DNA of 64,000 nucleotides from Scalesia atractyloides (taxonomy: Eukaryota; Streptophyta; Magnoliopsida; Asterales; Asteraceae), in assembly GCA_947069175.1 (NCBI GenBank), contig CAMTDV010000009.1, positions 9,805,663 through 9,869,662 of the forward strand, written 5' to 3'. The notes under the pieces were generated by a model. That model did no database searches. It saw nothing but the letters and a program-made list of their open reading frames with translations, and was not told the DNA's origin. The position numbers and the translations under genes were made by a program. Below are positions 23,061-33,102 of this stretch, in pieces (positions within the stretch are counted from its first letter, which is position 1; every line of letters starts with the position of its first letter).

Positions 23061-23865
23061 CCCAAACCCTAATTCCACCATGATTATTTGCAGTAAACTC
23101 CTTCCCTAATAACCACTGAAATCAAGATCTATAAAATACATGGGATCTTCTTGTTGGGATTCAGTGCATTAGTGTATTTTATTGAATTTGTGTTTAGGAT
23201 CGATATTATTTGAAGGTTAATTGGATGATAAATTGAAATTTTGAATTTGTGCCATATTTTGGTTGCAGAAGGGGAAACACAGTAATAATTAGATGATTAC
23301 TAAAAAGATTAGAAAATGTCCCATGTGTGGGAGTGTCGTATCTTCTATTTAATCTTTAGTGCACCACTGTATCTTGTTTAATTTGCATTAAGGATCGGTC
23401 TTATTCGTAGGTTAATTGGATAATAACTTGAAATCATCATTTAGATAGTGAAATCGTATGAGAATTTGGTTGTTTTGGACTTTTGGTTATGAAAGGCAAA
23501 CACAATAACGAAGTTGATAACTAAAAATATTATAAGTTATAGATCTCATGATCCTAAAATGTAAAGGATACTTTAAAAGTAAATCCGATGAACCTAAATT
23601 TCATTTTTCCTGAATTGTAACAGTCATTTCTTTGGGTTTCAACATCGAATCACATTTCCATCCGAAGCCGTTTGATATATAACTTAACTATAAATCACTT
23701 TTTATCTCTAAATTTTGTTTAATATACAAAAAATATATATATATATATATCTCTGAAAGGGTATGCTCCCTAATCTTGCGCTGACTACACGAGTTAACTT
23801 AAGGTCACGCGCGAGGTCATATCCAGAATAAATCAAATCCAACACTTAGTTCATTTTGCAAAGAG
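23061..23865. other. No recognisable gene
   Basis: Two similar segments, about 23155-23290 and 23345-23480, both carry GTGCA..GTGTAT(T)TT and TTAATTGGATAATAA, suggesting a local duplication of about 190 bp. No coding region is supported. Confidence 0.4.
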
Positions 23866-24837
23866 TGAATTGCAAGTTTTGTCATTTATCTTTATACCAC
23901 ATTTCAAACGGTGTCCTTTATCTTTAAAATTGATGAGTTTGTACTTAATGTTTGAAAATCTTACATTGTGTCCTTTGTGTCTAACCCAGTTAGTTTTAAT
24001 CATTAAGTGGAAGGCAAATTCGTCTTTTAACCCATTTATTTAACTAAACCATTTTTATAATTTTAATAATTAATACAAAATATATTATATTTTATATAAT
24101 ATATCATATAGTATACACCAAACTTTTATATATATATCACACACAACCCTTCATCACCTCCACCATGTGCCAACACTAACAAAACAAGTTTCAAACCACA
24201 CGAAATATGCAGGGAAGAACCTTTCAGGAGTGGGTAGAGATTTGGCTCCTGAAACACTCAAATCAACTACACAAATGGATAATGCATTGTACATAACATA
24301 TGAGCCCACAACGAAAGAATTCTACCAAAACTACGAACCACTAGTTAAAAAATATGTGGTCTACACCTGGCGGTCATCACACATAAACTGACTTAATTCC
24401 CCATATCCCTTTCTCAATTCACCATTAAAAACCACAATTCACCTTTATTTCAACCATCATTAACAAATCTCCAAATTACACATCCGGAAAAGCATCTCAC
24501 ACCTTCGATTCAATCCAATGGCCGTCAACACCGTACACCCTAAACCAGAAGCCTCTACTACCACCCATCAGACCCTCGTCTTTCACCACTATCACAACCT
24601 CACTATCACCATCGTTACACCACCGCAAACCAACTCCGACCAACCCCATCACCGTCTTAACTACCATTGCAGGTAATCGTACACTACCATTCCAGCTGCA
24701 CCACACCAGCCACACCTTTTCAAACAGCGAGTTTGCTGGCTGTCGTGGTTTGAATCAGAGATCTGTAAAGATTTGGGGATTTGAAAGGATGTGGAGATGG
24801 TAGTTGGTGGAGGTGATCAGGTATGGAGGGAGATAAG

Positions 24838-24840
<3 letters not shown>
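23866..24840. repeat. Mutator-like end related to the Pack-MULE, plus unassigned DNA
   Basis: 23866-24060 (GTGAATTGCAAGTTTTGTC, CTAACCCAGTTAGTTTTAAT) matches the plan of the Pack-MULE TIR at 7362. No inverted partner was found. 24100-24840 has short open frames in both directions (for example 24167-24391 plus and 24497-24715 minus) that I do not recognise. A captured gene fragment is possible but unproved. Confidence 0.35.
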
Positions 24841-24870
<30 letters not shown>

Positions 24871-25860
24871 AGTATATGAAGAATACCTTAGTTACTAAGA
24901 AAACTTAGTAAACCCCTTGGTCCATATGTTTCCATCTCATTAATTCAATTACATCTAAATAAAGGTATTTTTGTAACTAATTTTTATTCTCTTTCATTGT
25001 CTTAAATCAATCACACATTTCAACACTTTCTCTTTCTCATATATCAAGATCTTCAACACATCTTTCAACACTTTCTCTCTCATGTACCAAGATCTTCAAC
25101 ATCTTCTTCTCCACATCTTCAAGATCATATTATGAAGATAATATTCTCTCATTGATCTTCAATATTTTCTTCTTCGCATCTTCAACACTTTTCAACTCTA
25201 GATCTGAAGAAAAACCCATGATATTCTCTCATCAGACTCAAAGATAGCAATAAGAGTTTTGATTGTTGGCCTCAAGAGTTTAATCGCCCGTTTTCGAAAC
25301 AAAGGATGAGAGACCATGTTATCATCTCCACTAAAGGTTCATTTTTCCTGGGTTTTGTTTTTCTTCTTTGTTCATCACGAATCTGAATTCGATTCTCACA
25401 CACATTGATTGTTCTTGTTTATTAAGGATCTTTTACTTTTGGTTGTGTTTAATATGTTATGAGGTGGTGGCGGTTTGTAGTAATAACGTAGGTGTCGGTG
25501 CCGGTTGTGTTTGGTGCGGTAGTAACACCCATTGGAGTAATTTCTTCAACTTTTTTTTAGTAAAAATGATAAATCTTTTTACCTACTTTTCCTTTACATG
25601 TTGTATAGATCTACACCATTCTCAAGTAAGTTGTTGCTTCATTATTTTTTGTTTAGTATCTTAGTAAGAAGATCAAGTTTTTTGTTGCAAAATCTTTTTG
25701 TTTTGAGTGGATTTTGAAAATATAAATGGTAATTTGAGATTGAGATTATTGGAATATTATTCTATTGTTCAAGTATAAGTTTCGCTTTTGGTTGCATTGT
25801 GAAATTTATAAGTTGTGGTACATAAGTGTTTCTACATTGGTGTTAATAAGTTTAACTATA
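24841..25860. other. Unassigned; CTTCAACA-rich stretch
   Basis: (TA)n at 24836-24870, then CTTCAACACTTTCTCT-type repeats at 25020-25200. It may be the left end of the element containing the TGTTACA-rich repeats. An open frame at 25368-25664 is rich in Cys/Phe and not recognised. Confidence 0.35.
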
Positions 25861-27509
25861 AGAGATTAACACTGATGTACTTGTTTGTTCATAGGAGATT
25901 AACATTGGTGTTAATAAGTTACATGTCATTTTTTATAAATAAAAAGTCATGTTTTTTTTGCTGGCATAATTAGCTACGTATGTTACATTTCTGTCGATAC
26001 ATTTATGCCAGCTACATTCTAAACTGTTTGTCCTATATGTTGTAACATGAATTACACGTCGGGGTAATATATGTTGCATACAGGGTGTTACACATTTGTA
26101 CTTAACGTAATAATAAGTTTAAAGGTTAAACTGTTTAAACTTCATAATTTATTCGGAATATCTTGTTTATTTTACAAATTAAAAGTCATGTTTTTGTGGG
26201 ATAATTAGCTACACATGTAGTAACAACGTTACACAAGTTACTTATAGTTAGTCTAGCCTTTTTTTGGACACAAAGGAGGGCTGCACATATGTAACGCATG
26301 TTTGTAACACGTGTTACACTAGAGAGGTAACACATGTACAGCCACGTTACACATGTTACATATAGTTGTTACAGGTGTTGCAACAAAATTTACACATGTA
26401 CACATGTACATAAGAGATTAATATAGAAGATTAATACTGATGTACTTGTTTTGTTCATAGGTGAATAGATGTTTTGTGTTCCAGATGAAGATGGTTATCA
26501 AGAAGCGAAGCCCGCCGAAGGATTACAGATAAAAAGTCATGTTTTTTTGCTGACATATTTAGCTACGTATGTTACATTTCTGTCAATACATTTATGCCAG
26601 CTACATTCTAAACTGTTTGGCCTGTATGTTGTAACATGTGGTATACTTCGGGGTAATATATGTTGCATACAAGGTGTTACACATTTGTACTTAACGTAAT
26701 AGTAAGTATAAATGCTAAAATGTTTTTTAGATGAGTTGTTAAATGTTAAAATGTATAAACTTTATAATTTATCCGAAATATCTCGTTTATTTTAAAAATA
26801 AAAAGTCGTGTTTTTTGGTGGTATAATTAGCTACATATGTAGTAACAACGTTACACAAGTTACTTATAGTTACCCTAGCCCTTTTTTGAACACAAAGGGG
26901 GGTGCACATATGTAACACATGTTTGTAACATGTGTTACACTAGAGAGGTGGTACATGTATAGCCACGTTACACATGTTACATATAGTTGTTACATGTATT
27001 ACAACAAAACTTTACACATATACACATGTTACATAGGAGATTAATAAGTTTAACTATAGAAGATTATTACTGATGTATTTGTTTTGTTCATAGGTGAATA
27101 GATGTTTTGTGTTCAAGATGAAAATGGTTATCAATAAGCAAAGCCCGCCGAAGGATTACAAATAAAAGTCATGTTTTTATTTGCTGGCATAATAGCTATG
27201 TATGTTATATTTCTGTCAGTTACATTTCTATATTTCTGCTAGCTACATTTTAAACTGTTTGTCCTATATGTTGTAACATGTGTTACACTTCGGGGTAATA
27301 TATGTTGTATACAGGGTGTTACACATTTGTACTTAACCTAATAATAAGTTTAAATGTTAGAATGTTTTATCGATAGGTTGTTAAATGTTAAAATGTATAA
27401 GCTTCATAATTTATTCGGAATCTCTCATTAATTTTACAAACAAAAATTCGTGTCTTTTGGTGGTATAATTAGCTACATATGTAGTAACAACCTTACACAA
27501 GTTACTTAT
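25860..27509. repeat. Tandem units of about 630 bp rich in TGTAACATGTGTTACA
   Basis: Two full units and a partial one. Each carries a conserved block GGTGAATAGATGTTTTGTGT (26459, 27094) followed by GATGAAGATGGTTATCAA, GCGAAGCCCGCCGAAGGATT and AAAAGTCATGTTTTT, and later many TGTTACA/TGTAACA palindromes. The array is broken at 27509 by the Copia insertion and resumes at 52338, where a further block stands at 52523-52590. An inverted block is at 53560-53640. Short open frames (such as 26469-26699) recur with the repeat. Confidence 0.75.
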
Positions 27510-27909
27510 TGATAGGACCGTCCTCCTCAGCTCGGGAACCTAAATTTGTATCTATTGTCCATATATGCGAAATTTATATGACGAATTAACCAAATACACA
27601 AGAATTACTGTTTAATCGTCAGTTTATTAAGTCCAAAAGTATTACAACTCGAAATCCAAACTGACAGAGCTTCGCCGTAACTGTCGCAAAGTTCTTACAT
27701 TGAATGACCCATGACATCTATATATAGACCTACAAGTTCGGGCGAAATGTGTAGATGAATTGATCAAGTTCGGGCGAACTTGATCAATCACACACAAGTT
27801 TGGCCGAACTTGTGTACAATCTCATAAATACTTTACAAAATCAAACATTTCAAGCTCTAAACATACAGACTCAATCCAAGACCTAGACAATAGACATTAT
27901 GTATCAACA
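27510..27909 (-). repeat. 3' LTR of the Copia element
   Basis: TG...CA bounded, 400 bp. It contains two palindromes with the CAAGTTCG-NN-CGAACTTG core (27761-27786 and 27792-27815) and a half copy at about 27732-27746. Confidence 0.93.
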
Positions 27910-27910
27910 A

Positions 27911-27920
27911 ACTCCCCCTT
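27911..27920 (-). other. Polypurine tract of the Copia element
   Basis: AAGGGGGAGT on the minus strand, directly before the 3' LTR. It is the expected plus-strand primer of reverse transcription. Confidence 0.8.
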
Positions 27921-27956
27921 GGATATTGTCGCAGTGTCTTGATCAGTCTTCAATCT

Positions 27957-28273
27957 CTAACATCTTCCAAAGAAGTTCTTGTATGGTTTCTTTCGATGTT
28001 CTTGCTTTGGAATAGGCGTTTGATCTGTAGGAGGTGCCCACTTCATGAATTGAAACCTTCTGATTCTTGCCTCCCTACCTTTATCGTGAATCTTCTCTAA
28101 ACGCTTCCCCTCTTTTAAGAACTCTTCTCTTTCAAGCTCCCTCCATCTCGATTCCCACATGTGCCCTGAATTAATACCATGTGCATAGCAAACAATAATC
28201 ACACCTTGGTATTGCTTCGCTTGGACTTCTTCACGTTTGTCAAAACATATTTTGTTGAAGAAAAAGCACTTTA
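27957..28273 (-). pseudogene. Extra 3' ORF of the Copia element, distal part
   Basis: About 105 codons remain open on the minus strand and end at 27957. They are rich in charged residues (WRELEREEFLKEGKRLEKIH, then DKGREARIRRFQFMKWAPP) and suggest a helical basic tail. The upstream part lies beyond the nested element, at 39530-42060. The ORF stands after RNase H, where Sireviruses carry an env-like gene, but I see no clear membrane segment here. Its function is unknown. Confidence 0.55.
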
Positions 28274-28454
28274 TGTAACATCCGTCAAAAACGGATTTAC
28301 CAAACCCGCTCCGTTTATCAACCGAACAGTCAGTCAAAATTTTCGTTGCGAATTAAATGCCCAAAATATTTTTAAACGATCCGTAATCAATTATTATACG
28401 GGAATATATATTTAGTTTTTGAAAAACTGTCAAAAATCGCAAAATAAAAATGAT

Positions 28455-28537
28455 TTGTTTCTGCCGGGTTTCGAACCGGGTCTGTACCGAATCAGCAAAG
28501 CGATTTATCTCACACACACAAACCACTGCGCCACTTG
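28455..28537 (-). other. tRNA-like module in LTR, minus strand (copy 1)
   Basis: On the minus strand an A box TGGCGCAGTGG (28523-28533) matches TRGYNNARNNG fully, and a B box GGTTCGAAACC (28467-28477) follows 45 bp later. The spacing is that of a tRNA. No tRNA cloverleaf can be closed, so it is a tRNA-derived Pol III-type module and not a tRNA gene. Confidence 0.7.
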
Positions 28538-29240
28538 TTCTGTTTGATGAATAATAGAATCATTTAATTGATAAAGTGACTTTACGAATTCAAAACCGGC
28601 GCCCAAACAATTCAGTCGTCGGAATCCCGGAAATCTCGCGAGTCTTAAACTACAATTTACGTTATAACGTAAACTATTAACCAGACATCGGTTATAACCG
28701 ATGTTTGAAGTCCGCGACCAAAATCATAACTGCCGGAAAATTTAAATAAACGAACACAGTCCGAAATCAGACCAAATACATCTCGTTTTTCCCCTATAAA
28801 TTCACCCTCAACCCACTGCAAACTTTTTCGCTCAGAACCACACTTTTCCTCGGCGTAATTCCACTCGCCGGAACTCATCTGTTCATCGCCGGAAAACCGG
28901 TTTCCCTATTGCCGAGCCTTACTGAACCTTCTAAGTTCATACCGAAGTCACCCTTACTTTTTCCAAGCTTTCCGGAGACTCGCTGCCGCAAGACACCTGA
29001 CGCCGGAGTTGATTTCTGTCGCCGGAGTTCTGCCGGAAAACAGAGGGTCTAGTCGGTATACCTCTTTCGCTTATTTTTCTTTATCTTTTCACCTTTATCT
29101 TACCTTAATGGACTGTAAAACACTAATAAACTGATAAAAATCTTGAACCAGTCGATTTCCGATTTCTGGTTCAAACTTGACGAGGAAGACGATGTTTTTA
29201 TGTATCATATAAGTTTAATATAAATCATGAAATTAATCGG

Positions 29241-29409
29241 GTTAGACACACAGTCCAGCGGTGGACTGTGTGCACATATAAAACGCAAAAGGTCTCGAGT
29301 TGATTCCCGTCTCACACACGCTGCCTTAATAAAATCCATTTTTTTGTTTACTGAACCGGAGTCGCCTTAGATATATGTTAAGTATATTAATAACAGGAAT
29401 AATAACCAA
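29241..29409 (+). repeat. LTR module unit 1 (tRNA-like, weak B box)
   Basis: Begins GTTAGACACACAGTCC. The perfect 10-bp hairpin CACACAGTCC-AGCGGT-GGACTGTGTG (29247-29272) contains the A-box-like CAGTCCAGCGG. The B-box position (about 29300) reads GAGTTGATTCCC and is degenerate. Confidence 0.7.
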
Positions 29410-29579
29410 GTTAGACACACAGTCCAGCGGTGGACTGTGTGTTTGTTTATATCACAGGTCACGAGTTCGAGTCCGGTCTTTAGCACCGACTCGGACAATT
29501 ATCTTTTCTTTTTAAATAAGGCAGAAAAGGAAATAACTAATTAGTATTTAAGTATAATAAAAATCGAATGATATAACAT
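29410..29579 (+). repeat. LTR module unit 2 (tRNA-like)
   Basis: It carries the same perfect hairpin (29416-29441) and a B box AGTTCGAGTCC (29464-29474) that matches the consensus in 10 of 11 positions. Unit length is 170 bp. Confidence 0.75.
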
Positions 29580-29750
29580 GTTGAACACACAGTCCAGCGG
29601 TGGACTGTGTGTTGGATTAAACCACAGGTCCCGGGTTCGAGACCTGTGGAGTGCACGACCGTTTCGCTTAAAATGTTTTTAAATAAAATGAATTTCGGTT
29701 TAATCTAATTAATATATATATATATATAATTAAAATCAGATATATAACGG
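29580..29750 (+). repeat. LTR module unit 3 (tRNA-like)
   Basis: It carries the same hairpin (29586-29611) and a B box GGTTCGAGACC (29634-29644). The B box sits in the loop and arm of a second perfect hairpin: CCACAGGTC (29622-29630) pairs with GACCTGTGG (29641-29649). Confidence 0.75.
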
Positions 29751-29828
29751 GTTAGACATGTAGCTCAGTTGGTAGAGCTGCGTGCACGCGTACGAGAGGT
29801 CTCGGGTTCGAGCCTCACTCAGCGCACA
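29751..29828 (+). other. LTR module unit 4 (best tRNA-like match)
   Basis: Begins GTTAGACATG. The A box TAGCTCAGTTGG (from 29761) lies in a D-arm-like GCTCAGTTGGTAGAGC, and the B box GGTTCGAGCC (29815-29824) matches fully. Spacing is tRNA-like. The acceptor stem and T-stem do not pair well, so it is tRNA-derived and not a working tRNA gene. Confidence 0.75.
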
Positions 29829-30920
29829 ATAATATGCCATCGAACCGGTCAACGGTCAGGTCAACGGTCAACGGGCCGGTCAACGGTCAGAAAAAAATAA
29901 ATTTTTTTTTATTATTTTTATTTAATTATTTTAATTAAAAATCAATTATAAATACTTGAAAATAACATTTTTAAGGTTAGAAAATAGCCTCAAACTCACA
30001 AAAATACACCCAACAATCCTACTAAAATAGATTAATAAAATCCGTTTACTTACCAAACCATAATGCGATTTATCTAGGTTAAATCTCACTCGTGGTTAAA
30101 ACCACTTCGCGTGCATTCAACGTCATCAACCGAACGCACCCACTGTGAGTGAATCTTACAACTCCCCCTTTTAAATTACACGTTTTGGGGTGTGTCATGT
30201 GTTATGAAATTAATTAATTTATTTATTTAAACTTGTGCCATACCACATCATGACCTAAACTTAGATTGTTTTTATTGTTGTGATTTATTTATTTCCTTTT
30301 ATCAAATTATATGAAACTCATACATTAAGCCCATCAGTTCCTCGTGGGAGACGAGTAGAACATCGCGTGCTTCACATCAAATTCATTATTGTTTATGTGT
30401 GTATCATTGAGTTTATATTGTTTGTAGTTGTGTCATTCCTATTATCATGTTTATGCAATTCATTCATCAGGCCCCTCAGTTCCTCGTGAGAGACGAGTTG
30501 AGCATCGCGTGCCTTTAATTGTTCCATTATTATTCATGAGTGTTTCATTCAATATCTTATGATTGTTGATTAAGTTACATCTATTTTTACTCATGTTTGG
30601 CTGTGCACATATTTCATAATCAATTTAAATAAATTCGTTCAAATGTTTTCCATAGGATTCACTCGCCAACATTATGTTGATCCAAAAACCCTTTTACACA
30701 TGATACAGGTGAACAGGTTGAAGCAAGGAAAACATAGGATATGCCTTAGAAGAGAATCAAGAAGTATAGATTGTTAGTTAGAACAGTTGTAACCTTTATT
30801 GTAAATTTCCATTTAATTTGTATTAATGAATATGAAACGCTTAATAAATGTCATGAGCTTTGATGATAACCCAATCATGCCCCGATCACCTTATCCGCTG
30901 CGGGACGGGGTGTGACAGAT

Positions 30921-30933
30921 TGGTATCAGAGCC
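30921..30933 (+). other. Primer binding site of the gag-only element
   Basis: TGGTATCAGAGCC, complementary to initiator tRNA-Met, 3 bp after the 5' LTR. Confidence 0.92.
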
Positions 30934-31716
30934 ATGACTATAGGGATATAGGATAGGTTATTAGACCCTTAGAGCCTATACTATAGTCTGCCTAAATTTT
31001 AATTGATTAGATGGTTACATACAAACTTGTGATATTTATTTGTTTCATATTTGTTTACATTTCAGTCAAACATACATGCTTATATACATATTCATCATAC
31101 ATATGTACATATTCATTATACATAGATCGATGTTCATGTATTCAATTTATTTTCATACTCTCATTATCCAAAGATTTTGTGCAATTTTCAAATCTCATCA
31201 AAGTAAGTTCTGCGACGGGCATGTAGTAACTGGAAGGGTACAAGTACCGGTAGTCGGAACGTCCTGTCTAGGCTGGCATTCGTATAAAGCCAATATAACG
31301 GACCAGTTTGCCTACCTGGGGACCAACGATGAGAGTACGAAGGACCTATTAGGCCAAAGCATGCCACACCAAACGTCGTTCGAACTAACCCTACTTTGAG
31401 TTGTCACCGTGTCTACACCTGGACACATTCCGAATATCACACGTTGTATACATATTTCTCGATTTTCTCCGGGTTTTTGTGTACGCAACCAGGCAGAAAC
31501 CGTGCGAACCATATGAAAAACCGGTATTCATGGGGGCCCACATGATTACACAGGTAAAGTATGGCGGCATGAAGGGCCTAACAGCGAGCAAAGCCCAAGA
31601 CATCCAATGGATGTAGTAATTTATTTATCTATAATTATTTTATGAATGTTCATTCCTAATGCGACCCATGAACCCAAAAGCATCCAACTCATACTCTTGT
31701 CATGTATTTCTTGTAG
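30934..31716 (+). other. 5' leader of the gag-only element
   Basis: About 780 bp between primer site and gag start. Short open frames in several frames do not resemble known proteins. As in other LTR elements the leader probably holds the RNA packaging signals, but I cannot point to one. Confidence 0.5.
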
Positions 31717-33102
31717 ATGTCTTCTAACCTCGCCCGTAGGAAGACGAGAACAAGAAAAGCCCGCGAGCGCATGGCTGCCTTAATCGCTCAACAAATGGCT
31801 GCCGTAATACCCAATATTGTAATCCAAGTTCAACAAGCACTTACCAATAATCCTGTCAATCAAGCAAACCAAAACATTTTCAACTCTCCCCCAAATACCA
31901 CTAAATGCACCTACAAGCATTTCAAATCATGCGACCCTCCGAAATACAAAGGGACTGAAGGCGTCACTGCTCTTCTCCATTGGTTTGAAGAAATGGAGAA
32001 CACTTTTCTAAATTGCGATTGCCCTGATGATCGCAAAGTGCGTTATGCTACCGGTCGATTATATGGGATAGCACTTACTTGGTGGAACACAGAGAAGGCC
32101 AAACGAGGTGTGGAAGATGCTATGTCCTTAACTTGGATCGAATTGAAGGAAATCATGACCAGACGATTTTGCCCAAGGAGCGAAATCAAGAAGTTAGAAG
32201 ATGAATTTTACTCATTGAAGCAAATGGAAGGAGACCACATCACCTACAACAAAAGATTCCTCGAGTTACATCAAATGGTTCCCAACATGTTCACTCCCCT
32301 CTACCGTTTGATCGAGCACTACATTCGTGGTCTTCCGTCAAAGATTCAAGACCCTGTAATAAGTGCCAAGCCTGCAACCTTGGAAGCAGCAATGGAGCTA
32401 GCAACAGAGCTCACCGAGAACCGAATCCGAAACAAAGACTTCAAGGAGGAGAAAAAGAAGGATAAAGAATCGACTGAAACCTTCGACTCCACCCAAACTG
32501 AATCCCCTTCTCAACCCAATCCTAAGAGAAGAAGAGTCGGGCGACTTTTCGCTGCGACCCAACGAAATCAACCAGTTTTACACGCCATACCCATCCGAGC
32601 TATCCCAATCACCCAAGTGGCACCCAACTCAGCTTACCCAACTAAGAAACCATATCTTGGACCTCACCCTCGATGCAACAACTGTTTTTATCACCATCCC
32701 CTTACTTTACCTTGCCGGCTATGTACAACTTGTGGACGCTATGGTCATTTGAGCAATGTTTGTCGCACCTTTCAAGACCAAACCTTTTCCCCTACTCAAA
32801 ACATGGCCCAAGCCTATCAACAACCCCAATACCCCATGTTCCCATATGCTCGAGCTTGTTTCAATTGTGGCGATCCTACCCACTTTAGAAACACATGCCC
32901 TCAATTGGTTAACGTTATCAACACTCAAGCCCAATCAAACCCAGTTAACCAAGTAAACCAAGAAAACCCAACCACTATGCCACCAGCAAGAGAAAGAGTC
33001 TTCAATATCAACGCCAATCCTGTCGAAGATAATGACGGCCCAAATGAAGATACTCAGCTAGTCCTCTTCGCCGAAGATCCAGATTCAATTCCTATCATTT
33101 AG
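31717..33102 (+). CDS. gag: Gag polyprotein, Ty3/Gypsy type, intact
   Basis: 461 codons without interruption. Residues 1-68 are basic and then Gln/Asn-rich. A retrotransposon gag domain spans about 69-235 (FKSCDPPKYKGTEGV, HWFEEMENTF, LTWWNTEKA, RGLPSKIQDPV). A nuclear-localisation-like PKRRRVGR lies near 269. Two CCHC zinc knuckles follow: CTTCGRYGHLSNVC (about 336-349) and CFNCGDPTHFRNTC (about 381-394), preceded by a Cys/His-rich stretch. The C-terminus is acidic. ATG 31717 opens the first long frame after the leader. Gag would bind the element RNA and form particles. Protease, integrase and reverse transcriptase would have to come from a related complete element. The intact frame and near-identical LTRs point to recent activity. 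Confidence 0.93.
   Translation: MSSNLARRKTRTRKARERMAALIAQQMAAVIPNIVIQVQQALTNNPVNQANQNIFNSPPNTTKCTYKHFKSCDPPKYKGTEGVTALLHWFEEMENTFLNCDCPDDRKVRYATGRLYGIALTWWNTEKAKRGVEDAMSLTWIELKEIMTRRFCPRSEIKKLEDEFYSLKQMEGDHITYNKRFLELHQMVPNMFTPLYRLIEHYIRGLPSKIQDPVISAKPATLEAAMELATELTENRIRNKDFKEEKKKDKESTETFDSTQTESPSQPNPKRRRVGRLFAATQRNQPVLHAIPIRAIPITQVAPNSAYPTKKPYLGPHPRCNNCFYHHPLTLPCRLCTTCGRYGHLSNVCRTFQDQTFSPTQNMAQAYQQPQYPMFPYARACFNCGDPTHFRNTCPQLVNVINTQAQSNPVNQVNQENPTTMPPARERVFNINANPVEDNDGPNEDTQLVLFAEDPDSIPII

Larger units (their letters stand above)
28274..30917 (+). repeat. 5' LTR of the gag-only element
   Basis: 2644 bp. It contains one minus-strand tRNA-like module (28455-28537), an array of four plus-strand modules (29241-29828), a (TA)n run at about 29711-29728, CGGTCAACGGTCA repeats (29846-29890) and two copies of a CCTCAGTTCCTCGTG(A/G)GAGACGAG block (30330-30356 and 30471-30497). 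Confidence 0.93.

Noticed and set aside
28657..28878. 73-codon minus-strand frame in the LTR (also 35401-35622)
   Set aside because: No recognisable domain. Its conservation only reflects the identity of the two LTRs.
29751..29828. A working tRNA gene
   Set aside because: The A and B boxes are good, but the acceptor and T stems do not pair and no anticodon arm is clear.
31011..31616. Several 65-119 codon frames before gag (and again at 37753-38358)
   Set aside because: They overlap in different frames and strands in the leader, show no domain, and are copied only because the element is duplicated.
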